This document shows, piece by piece, positions 24,080 to 33,700 of a stretch of 64,000 nucleotides of DNA. Each line of letters starts with the position of its first letter. Position 1 is the first letter of the stretch. Position numbers and translations under genes: made by a program. The stretch lies in the NCBI GenBank assembly GCA_030144725.1, contig JASKMD010000011.1:7150812-7214811 (forward strand), written 5' to 3'. A model generated the notes under the pieces. That model saw only the letters and a list, made by a program, of their open reading frames with translations. It made no database searches and was not told the origin of the DNA. The stretch comes from Haematococcus lacustris. Its lineage: Eukaryota; Chlorophyta; Chlorophyceae; Chlamydomonadales; Haematococcaceae.

Positions 24080-24545
24080 GATCCTATTGGGAGCTCTTCA
24101 CAACCTGGGCATCTTGCTGTATACCAACCTTGGCAGGTCCATTCTTTTCCAAGTCCGCATCATCATCGCTTGCTACGCTCTGCACCCAAATATACTCATC
24201 GCATCGCGTTGTTGACATGCTGCGTTGACGGACATGCTACGGTTACTGACCTCAACGCCTTCGTCATCGGCACTTGTTGTTACAGAGCGTTGGGACGCTA
24301 TGTGGTTGTACTGCGATGGATGTTCGGCTGTGGTGGGCAGCCGCCCGCTTTGGGGTTTGCGGAAGATGGGATACATTGTTGGGGGATAAGTAATAAGCGG
24401 AGTACCAAACGGGCGGTGGAGCTATTACCGATGTAATAAAGTTCACTCATTTTGAGGACGGTTTTTTCGACTTATTACCGGTTTTTGCGCTGGATTATTA
24501 CCGACTTATTACATTATTACCCAATCGCCCAGCACTGGTCTGAAG

Positions 24546-25194
24546 CCAGAGGTTTGCCCATGGCTGCTGCTATGACAGCTGCATGAGCCCCCTTCAGGTT
24601 GCAGTCAAGAAATACTTTGATTCCTCTGTGACTTATAGAAAGTCAGGAGCTACATTTGATCCCGACTGCTGGTGCCCGGTCAGCTTCCTATGTGTCTTAC
24701 CAGCTCGGAGCCGCGTTTGACGCCCACGCCTTCCTGTTGTGCTGCAGCTTGCTCCCAGTTCACTTGTGTGTGTACTTTCATGTCACTGCCCCGTGTGTGT
24801 TCCGTGGGTGCTGGGTGGGTGGGTGCTGGGTGGACTTTCGCGGTAGCGGGCCAATGCGGGTTGTCAGCCAGCAGAACATCGCGTGCCGTAAGCTGACCCT
24901 CCATTGTCGCGGAAACTACCTGAGACCTCTTAAGTGAACAGCTAGCATGCCTGTCGCGGCAACGATTGGGTCGGCTGCTTATTAGGCCACTGCCGACAAA
25001 GTCGACAAAGCAAAACGCTTTGCAAGGTTGACCAACTTTTATTGTATTCGGTATCTGGGGCGAGGGACAGCGGACAATTAAGGGTTATTGGAGCTAATGA
25101 GGCTATGCGGCCATGCTGGCCATGAATGCCCTGCCGCGTGACTGCTTCAAGGATTAGCATGTCAGCCATGCTGACAACAGCCGCCTGGAATTGC
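24546..25194 (-). other. Upstream region of the channel gene; possible 5' exon
   Basis: A minus-strand frame from 24904 (MEGQLTARDVLLADNP...) reaches a strong donor (GAGCTG then GTAAGA) near 24696 and could be a 5' exon of the channel. Its phase (0) does not join directly to the first confident exon, so another small exon would be needed. Nothing else is recognised to 25194. Confidence 0.25.
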
Positions 25195-25222
25195 CTACTG
25201 CAGCCTGGCATGAGTTCACCAA

Positions 25223-26285
25223 CAGTCCCCTCGTCCCTCTCGCTTGTAGCCCAGGCCAGGATACCCCTTGCCCTTGGCTGGCAGAGCTGCCTGGTCTTGC
25301 CACCAGCATAGCTCAAGTGGTCGCCGCCTGCTCTCCCCAATGCGCTGCATGTTCAGAGCTGCATTGCAGTCCCTGTCCAGCCACCTGCCTGGCTGTGGTG
25401 ATGGCTCGGCTTTAGCAGCCTTGCCCTGGGCCTTGCCTTTGCCCTTGGTGGGCTGGGTAGGCTCAGCTGCCTGCTCAGCCTTGGTGCGCTTGCTGCGCTT
25501 GGCTGGCGGGGGAGTGCTGGGCCCGGGCTCTGAGGCTGCTGGCTGTGTGGCTGCCCAGCTACTGCAGCCTGGCGTTAGTTCACCGCTCACCAGCTGCTGC
25601 ACACCTTGCTTGAGGGGATAGAGCGCCACCCTGGGGACGACAAGACCCTGGGGGCCGTGGGCGATGAGTGCGTCACTGCCCTCAGAAACCGGTGGGGTTG
25701 CTGATGTCAGGGTATACAAGCTGCTGGGTCTAGCTGTGCGCCTTAGCGTACTCACCACCTTGCAGGAGGCTCGCAGCACCGCGCCAGCAACCTAGCCTCC
25801 CTGGGAGCCAATGCCAGCTGCGGTGACACGCTTTGACTGCCCTGGCACAGGTGGGGTCAGGGGCTGCTGCCACTGCTCCAGCCACCGGCACATATGGACC
25901 GCATGGTGCATGGGTAGGGCAGGTGCAGAGTGTCATGCATGGAGGCATTATTATTCATGCGAAGCAGGCGGCAGTGCTTGGCTAATTCGGCTCGTTCACG
26001 TGCTTCTGCCCAGAATGGAAGCCAGCAACTCCGGGTTGTCAGCGTTAGGGGCGTACCCACACACCAGCCTGACACACAGATGCGCCAGCCGGGCCGAGCT
26101 GGGCGGCCTTGCATTACAGCTTGACAAACCTTTATGCATGTGCATGAGGGCATTTGGGCAAAGCCGTGATGGTCAGGCTTGGGCCAGGGCCGAGGTATGG
26201 TCAGGGATGCAGGGTCAGGCTCAGGGTCAGGCCAACCTAAAATTTGATGCTCCAATGCCGCTGCCTGGTGCAGCCATTGCCTGGC
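25223..26285 (-). pseudogene. Fanzor deletion derivative B
   Basis: It has the same mosaic as copy A2: fourth-intron sequence, the CRLLRMNNNASMHDTL exon, a jump over RuvC-I, the CKVV segment, then the C-terminal part with the RuvC-III motif DRDCNAALNM and GYPGLGYKR. It then jumps from the GLGYKR codons directly to the element's right end (GAGGGACGAGGGGACTG on the minus strand). RuvC-I and RuvC-II are absent, so it cannot encode an active nuclease. The last 340 bp are bracketed by 26-nt direct repeats (25195-25220 and 25559-25584, two mismatches). Confidence 0.75.
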
Positions 26286-26294
26286 CCTAGGCAT

Positions 26295-26640
26295 CCGATT
26301 CTTCTCCAGCTGGGTTAGGGTTAGGGGTAGGGTACGCTCATTGAATTATAGTTGGCTGAGATTCCTATAAACACATAAAATTATATGCAAGAGGGACCTA
26401 TGAAAATTGGCGCGAAAACCTATAATTTAGGCTTAAAAAATGTAGACTTATATGTTGGCGGTCGCTCCCTAGTTAGGGGTCTTCTCCAGCCAATGGTAAG
26501 CTCCAAGAGGTCTTGCACACTCTCTCTGTTGAGTCGTAAACTAAGAAATGATTTGGCGCAGGGTAGGCGCAGGCAGGGGCTAGGCAGGTGCGAAGGGGAG
26601 GGAAGTGGGCTTGTGAGGGGCAGGGACTGTCCGGGGTGCG
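26295..26640. other. AT-rich island between two Fanzor fragments
   Basis: 26340-26470 is strikingly A+T-rich compared with its surroundings, and 26330 onward has a GGTTAGGG-like start. No gene, TIR or known repeat is recognised. Confidence 0.4.
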
Positions 26641-27195
26641 TTCCCTGTCCAGGTGGAGCTGAACACACTCAGTGCCACAAGACCTGCAGGCTGGAAGCCC
26701 CCAGCAGGGCAGGTGCACCACCGCCTAGTGCGCCCAGCCTGGAGCCAGGAGCGTGGCCAGCCAGTGCGGGGCCTGGTGTGGTGCCCGGTAGTGGCCCCCC
26801 GCAGGCCCCCACAGGCCCCACGCAGCGGCCAGGCAGCCACACAGCCAGCAGCCTCAGAGCCAGGGCCCAGCACACCCCAGCCAGCCAAGCGCAGCAAGCG
26901 CACCAAGGCTGAGCCAGAGGCAGCTGAGCCCACCAAAGGCAAGGCCCAGGGCAAGCCTGCCAAAGCCAAGCCAGCACCTCAGCCAGGCAGGTGGCTGGAC
27001 AGGGACTGCAATGCAGCATTGAACATGCAGCGCATTGGGGAGAGCAGGTGGCGGCCGCTGGAGCTGTGCTACTGGCCTGAGCAGGGAGCTCTGCCAGCCA
27101 AGGGCAAGGAGTACCCTGGCCTGGGCTACAAGCGGCTGCGAGACAAGCCCCCCAAGGCCCAGGAGCAGCAGCAGCAGCCTGCTGAGGCACAGTAA
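26641..27195 (+). pseudogene. Fanzor C-terminal fragment (copy C), frame intact
   Basis: A 5'-truncated copy begins at GTGGAGCTGAACACACTCAG, which matches 35487 of the long copy, and stays in frame to the TAA at 27193. It includes RGLVWCP, a Lys-rich linker (PAKRSKRTKAE), RuvC-III (DRDCNAALNM) and the tail EYPGLGYKRLRDK...PAEAQ. It preserves the ancestral linker frame that is broken by a 14-bp duplication in the long copy. RuvC-I and II are missing, so it is a fragment. Confidence 0.85.
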
Positions 27196-27450
27196 TGTGT
27201 GCCCCCTTTGTTGAGCTGTCATCAGCTTACAATTAGTGCATGTTTTGTCATGCCAACTCTACATCATAGCCCTCGGGTCAGGCAATATTGTAGGTGGTAG
27301 GCGGCTCATGTGCCATGTGCACTGGGTTTACTCCACACAGCCCAATAACACTGTTTGAGCCGGATCTAGTTAGTGGCTGCTAGTGGCTGATAGTAGTAGG
27401 TACTTCTGATCCGGCTCAAATGGAGGCCCTAGTGAGGGACAAGGGGGCTG
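27196..27450 (+). ncRNA. Candidate omega-RNA tail of Fanzor copy C
   Basis: It is nearly identical to 36046-36248 except for an insertion (27352-27407). That insertion creates a 13-bp perfect inverted repeat, TTTGAGCCGGATC and GATCCGGCTCAAA. It ends at the family right end AAGGGGGCTG. Conservation of this non-coding tail across copies supports a functional RNA; expression is not shown. Confidence 0.4.
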
Positions 27451-27774
27451 TTCAGGGTGCATTGCAACCGGCTCATACACACTCTGATGCTACGTGCATC
27501 AGGTTGCCGTCCAGGTTGGCACCGTGAGCACAGGGGTAGGCGCAAGGGGTAGGCAGGGGCTGGGTGGTGTTGCTGCATGTCACTCTCACCCATGCAGCAG
27601 TCCATGGAGCGACCCCTGCTACAAGCATGCATGGAGGCTTGAGGCCATCCGCGCAGCTAGGTTATGACGCAGCTAGAGACTGGGGCCGCAACCCGCTAGC
27701 CTCACACTCTTTTCCAGCATAGGCAGTCATGTCTAGCAAAGCAAGCACCTCTCCCCGCATAGGGCATGCGGCGC
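27451..27774. other. 3' flank of the MoCF gene
   Basis: Short gap between Fanzor copy C and the stop codon of the minus-strand MoCF gene. Nothing is recognised apart from a likely 3' UTR. Confidence 0.5.
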
Positions 27775-30700
27775 TTATGGCTTCATGGGGGGCTGCGGCA
27801 GCAGGTCTGGCACTGCACTCTGCAACGCCCTGAGGGCCTCGTCCAGAGCTTCTTGGCTGCGTGAGCTCACGCCTATGCGCACTTTCCACAGCTGGTCCGT
27901 GGCAGGGTCAGTGTTGGGGTAGCTCCCAATTGACACCTATAGCCGCATGCAAGCACATGCCAGTGCATGCAGGGATGGATGTGCAGCTATGACAACCTGA
28001 CACGCAGGTGGGAGGGAGCAAGAACCAAGCATTGCACCCTGCGTACTGTCAGCTGACATTTTGAAGGCTATGTGGTTGGGCATCTACCTCATGCACAGCT
28101 GTAGATGGCCCCTGCTGCTGCCACTGCTGTCTCACTTGCATGATTGATGTCATGAACTGTGCTTAACTGGTGCTTGTACGCTGTAGGCATCACCTCCCCT
28201 TTTCCTGCCCTGTTGCACGCTGTGTACTCAGCGCGCTGCAGCAGCCCTATCCAAGCGCTGGGACCCCAGCAACAGGCAGAGGGAAGTCAGAGGGAAGGCA
28301 GAGGGAAGTCAGAGGGAAGGCAGAGGAGGGGCCAGCCTGAGGGAGGTCATAGGACAGGGGCGAAGGCGGTCACCTTGGGGTGTGCTGCAGCCACTGCGCT
28401 GAGCTGATCAGCAATGAAGGACTCCCCGGGCACTGAGTACAGCGCTGCTTCCATGAAGGCAGGGCCTGAGAAGCGATCCTGGCAGGACAGGGGCGACCGG
28501 CAGCATGACCCACGTGTGTGACACTAGCAATTTGGGCATGAGAACTGGTGACAAAAATGTATGTTTAGTGTGACCAGGGCGGCAGGGCCAACCTGCACTG
28601 TAGCGCCTCAGCCATGGCCACCACAACCCCATGAGCCAGTGATTTAGCGCTGGGGTCGTGGGTTCAAAGCCAGTCAGTTGCGGATATGTGTGGCAAGATG
28701 GGTGCGGCATGTAGTGTATGCGTCACACAAGCAGGCAGCTGCTGCCAGCCATGCGCTGCCCTTGGGATGGGCTTGCCCTCAAACAGGTCATGGGTGCGGT
28801 TGAAGGGCTGAGGGGTTGAGGGGCTGAAGGGCTGAGGGGCTGAGGGGCTGAAATGCCAGCATGTGGTGAAGGACACAAAGCAGCTCAGCTGTGGGCTGTA
28901 CCTGATTAGCTGTGATGAGCTGGCGGAACAGCGAAGGGATGCCTGGCAAGATGTACACCCCTTGCAGGTTCACCAGGGGTACCCTGCAGCGCGGGCCAGC
29001 AAGCTAGGGCTCTGTCCTCAGGCTGCACGGCTCTGTCCTCTTCCCCTTGCTGAGGAAAAAAAGGCGCCAGGGAGTCCTCATCCCTCAAGTCACATTCCTC
29101 CCATGCTGCTTGGCCCCTCATACCAGCTATACACCACATCTCTGGAATGCTTGGTGATCTGACCTGCTGCCATCTGCATGCCCATGAACCACACTTTTCA
29201 CACTGTCAGGAGATGAGCATCACTGGCATCATGTTTTTGTCCTTGCGAAGCTAGGCTGGAAGCTGATGGTGACATCGGATACATTGTACGTATGACGAAC
29301 AAGGTGGCTGGCATTGCCTATACCGTCAGCTGTCAGGCTGCTTGACCCTTTTGAGGTTCTGCTCCCCCTTTTGGGGTTCTGGACTTTTTGCAATGCACTC
29401 CAACAAGGTGCTAGGTGCACAAACAAATGGGCCTAAATACCTCAAAACCATGAAGATCATCATTGACGTTCTGGCCAGCCATCACCACTTCCGGTTAATC
29501 CCTATGGAAGTTTGTATGTGACATGCTCATTGTTTCTATAGCATCATTGTACTAATCACATTATTCGTAACGCCTTCACTGCCTTCCAAGACTTGGCACC
29601 CTCACCCTCACCCTCACTAGAGCCAGCCAGGGCTGTGAGCCTCACCAAGTGCCCGGGGTGTGCAGCACCTCTGCTGGGCTTGGCAGAGTGGCCATTCGCA
29701 GCCTGGCTTCGTTCAGCTCCATGCCCCGCTTGGCATACGAGGTCTTCATCAGCTCCACAGTGGGCTGGTGCAGGGCCAGCTGGACCCCTGCAAAGGAGGA
29801 GTGCAGGCTCAGGGTACTAAGGCGGCAGGGGGAGGCCGCAGGCAGCGGGGGGCCCCTACTGGCACCCTACAGGGGAATGGTGTGGCGCTGCTGACAAGCG
29901 CCCCCGCCACCCCTTGCTGCTGCTGTGCCTTGCCAGGGCTGCTCCTGCGTCATGGCCATGGGAAGAGGTACAGCGCAGTGCCCCTTTCCCAGGGCCGTCA
30001 CGGTGAGGGGGCCTCAAGCAGGCACTTCCATTTCATAATGGGCTGGACCCTGGCAGGTGCCCATGACGACGAAGAAGAAGAGGACTACTCCGGTGTGGAA
30101 GCCAGTGTGCAGAAAGGAAGGAGTTTTTAGGCCTGGGGCGCGGCCTGCTCCCACCAATGGTGGATTGGAAAGGGTTATGTAGACATGGGTCATGTAGACG
30201 TATAGTATAATGTCGGAGGCCGAGCTGTTACGGGAAAATAACGGTCGAGGCTGGGTCGAAAGTTGCAGTAAACGTCGAGGCGTAGCCGAGACGTTTACGC
30301 AACTTGAGACCAGGCCGAGACTGTTATTTGGACGTGAACAGCGCTGGCCGAGACATTATGCGATATCCCAATACATTACGGGCACACGATTTGGAGCCTC
30401 GCTGCTATTGCGGCTGTCCTCCACGCGTCGGAGACGACAGCAGAACCAGTGCGCAAACCACGCTCTTTCTTGGTGGTTGTGCACTTTTGCTGTAAATGTC
30501 TGCGCTTTCCCCGTAAATGTGCGCAAGCCGTGCACTTTTTCAGTAAATGTCTGCACTTTTCCCGTAAATGTGTGCAAGTCGTGCACTTTTTCAGTAAATG
30601 TGCGCAAGTCCTGTAATTGTTTGCAAGTCACCCCCTCTTCACTCTTTACCCTACACAAACTTCCAGCCGCAGCCTGCCTATACCAGCCTGCCCACCAGCC

Positions 30701-33700
30701 AAGATACCCGACAGCACCTACTACCGTCAGCAGTGAAAGCATCGAGATACCAACATATAACCTTCTTCCGCCTCCGCTAGAGGTCGCAGCAGCACGTTTT
30801 GCAGCTACGAGGCCTGACGGTGAGACGCGTTGACGGACCTTAGCGTTGACCTCCTTTTGACTTGCATCATTTGACTATTAACACCACGTCCTTTGCGCAG
30901 AGAACCCCGGAGAACAAAGTGGCTGGGCAGCCTAACACCGCCGTTGCAGCTGTCGCAGGAGCTCGCTTGGCTGATGCAAATTGCGTGGTCGCGCAGCCCA
31001 AACCGGCCATTGCATATGAGGCTCTGGTAACCTGTCTGGCAAAGCAGGCAAGTCCAAGGTTGGCTTGCATGTGTCGTATCGTCGTCTCTTGCAATTGTGA
31101 TATCGTGGGCCATAACCATTGTGTTGCACCGCCCCGCAGCGCCCGCTGCAAACGAGAAAACGGAGCAGATCCTTAGCAGGTTTTTTTTAGCCCCTGACAT
31201 TGTGGACAGGGCAATCCGCAAGGCAGCACCAGCAACCATGATCAAAAACAAGAGTTAGCTGAACACCAGCTATAGCATGCTGGGATCTGTCTTGTTCGTC
31301 ATTCGGCATGCCTTGTCATTGCTATCCCACCTTCGCCACCCTCATACTTTAGGTGGTGAACAAGCAAAACCCTGCTGCTGTTGCTGCCTTGTTGCTGCTG
31401 TTGTTGCCCTCCTGCTCCTGTTGTTGCCCTCCCCTGCTACTGCTGCTGCATTGCTGCTGTTGTTGTTGCCCTCCTGCTGCTGGTGCTGCCCTGTTGCTGC
31501 TGCTGCTGCTTCCCTGCTGCTGCTGCTGCCTGGCTGTTGCTGCTTCCGCCCTGCTGCTGTTGCTGCCCGGCTGCTGCTGCTGCTGCCCGGCTGTTGCTTC
31601 CACTGCCCTGCGGCTGCTGCCCGGCTGCTACTGCTGCTGCCCGGCTGCTGCCGCCCTGCTGCTGCTGCTGCCCTGCTGTTGCTGCTGCTGCCCGGCTGCT
31701 GCTGCTGCCGCCCTGCTGCTGCTGCTGCCCTGCTGTTGCTGCTGCTGCCCTGCTGTTGCTGCTGCTGCCCGGCTGCTGTTGCTGCTGCTGCCCTACTGCT
31801 GCTGCTGCTGCCCGGCTGCTGCTGCCGGGCTGCTGGTGCTGCCCTGCTGCTGCTGCTGCTGCCCGGCTGCTGCTGCCGGGCTGCTGGTGCTGCCCTGCTG
31901 CTGCCGGGCTGCTGCTGCTGCCGGGCTGCTGCTGCTGCCCTGCTGCTGCTGCTGCCCGGCTGCTGCCACTGCCCGGTGGCTGCTGCTGCCGTTGCTGGCC
32001 TGGCGGCGGTACCCCTGGCAGTTGGCCCGGCGGCGATGCCCCTGGCAGTTGACCAGGCGGCGGTTCCCCTGGCAGCTGGCTTGGCGGCGATGCCTCTGGC
32101 AGTTGGATGCTTGCAGCCAATGCTGACTTCCACGCCCACGAAGCAGATGGCAAGGCTCTGAAGATGAAGCTTCTGGCAACTGTTGCCGTTATCTAGGGTT
32201 ACTATAATTTCATGATACAATGGTTCGCGGGCTGTAGAGCGCCGACAAGTAAAACTTTTACCGGCAGACATTGCTTGTAATTGCTGTAATTGTTCAACAT
32301 CACCGTATAAATCAACAATTACGACAATATAACAATAAATTATTCTCCCGTAATGTATTGGGATACATGGGTCATGTAGACACATGTCATGTAGACATGG
32401 GCCATGTAGACACAGTACAACACTTGAGTTGGGGCCGTGGCCCCCAGCGCTGTTCTTCGTGTACTTTCTCTACCTCCTGGCCTGCTCTGCCCTTGGCCTG
32501 TCTGGCCTCTGCCCTGCACCCTGGGCCTGCTCTGCCCATACCCGGGACCCGCCAGGCTAGGCCAGGGCTGAACTGGTAGTTGTATTTGTCTGGCTTGGCT
32601 TGGCCCTGTTCCCTTTCCCTTGCACTTGTGTATTTTCACACATCCGTGTATTTTTTCACGGAAAACCCAAATTGCTAGAAAATGCCCCCGCCCGTCGCAC
32701 TGCGCATCGCGTGATGGCTAAGAAGAAGCGGAAGGGTAGCGACAAGAAACATAAAGGTTCGTGTCCCCAGCCGTGACGTGAGCCCTAGACGTGAGTTACG
32801 CGCTGTGAGATAACCCGTCGCTCCTGTTGGTTCCATTGCAGCGTCTCGTTCCGCCCAAGGCAAGCAACGACAGGATCGTCGAGATGGCTGGACCACGCGT
32901 CGACGTCAGGTGACGGCCACGCCTTATGTGTCCCCGCACTGTTTGTGTCGACCTCGCCTCTTGTCTTGGCCTGTCAAAATTGCAACCTCGCTTGGCTGCA
33001 GGTCATTAAGGTCCCCGAGGGCGCAGTGCTGCGCGGCTGTAAGAAGACCAGGCGCAAGCTGAGGGAGCACCTCCGGCTACGGGCTGAGATCCACTCTCAG
33101 CTCCGCGTGATCGCCTCCCTGTTTGTGTTGCGCATTTTTCTCACCTGCCTGGTGGGCTACCCTACCCCAGGCTCCCCCAGCGCCCCTCAGCCTCCAGCTG
33201 TGCAGCCTCCCCAACCCCCTGATGCTCCCCCCCTACCCCCACTCCCCCCACGGGCCCCTGCCAGCATGAAGTGTGACAATGACTCTGACTCCGAGTCAGA
33301 CTGTGACTCTGATCCGGAGCTACAGTCTGACTCGGAGTCAGAGTCTGAGCCAGAGCCAGTCACGCAACCCCCCAAAGGCGCTGCAGCGCCCGCCTGGCAG
33401 CCCTTGCACCCGCAGCACCCACTGGCCCTCCCTTGCCCCTTGATTGCGAGGACCCCCTGATGCTCAGGCAGCTGAAAGACTTCTGCAAGTTCTTTGCCAA
33501 CCCAAACTTCAAGACATGCTACAAACAGCGGCAGCGGCGCTTTGTGCGCAACCGCCACCCCATGCTCATGCCAGCCTTAGAGGACCCCAGCAACCTGGAG
33601 CTGGGCAGCATGAAACTGACGGCTTTTCACAACACCATCGACGCACACTCCATGCAGCTGGCGGTGGCCATGCAGCAGCACTACTCCAACCCAGGCAAGT

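Larger units (their letters stand above)
22433..24537. mobile_element. hAT transposon (2105 bp) with perfect TIRs and 8-bp TSD
   Basis: The ends are perfect 15-bp inverted repeats CAGTGCTGGGCGATT (22433-22447 and 24523-24537). The 8-bp direct repeat GTCTGAAG lies at 22425-22432 and 24538-24545. CAGTG-type ends and 8-bp duplications define hAT. It carries a decayed minus-strand transposase gene, an AT-rich left subterminal region (about 22480-22620) and a minisatellite. It lies in an upstream intron of the channel gene, about 20 bp before the acceptor of exon 22360-22404. The perfect TIRs and TSD suggest a fairly recent insertion. Confidence 0.92.
30364..32365. mobile_element. Inverted-repeat element with TA at both ends
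   Basis: TATCCCAATACATTACGGG at 30364-30382 has its exact reverse complement at 32347-32365. If the outer TA is a target duplication, the element is 30366-32363, as in Tc1/mariner-like families. A related copy of the flanking DNA at 45.86-46.07 kb lacks this insert, which supports insertion at about 30200-32366. No transposase is visible; most of the interior is CTG-rich repeat. Confidence 0.5.

Noticed and set aside
26385..26912. 175-residue plus-strand frame starting MQEGPMKIGAK
   Set aside because: Runs from the AT-rich island into the Fanzor fragment in the wrong frame; no coherent protein.
28630..28680. tRNA gene
   Set aside because: B-box-like sequence only; no matched acceptor, D or anticodon stems.
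31342..32385. 347-residue Gln/Ser/Ala-rich minus-strand frame and several Leu/Cys-rich plus-strand frames
   Set aside because: All lie over the CTG/CTGCCCGG minisatellite; open in many frames because of repeat periodicity, with no domain and no splice logic.
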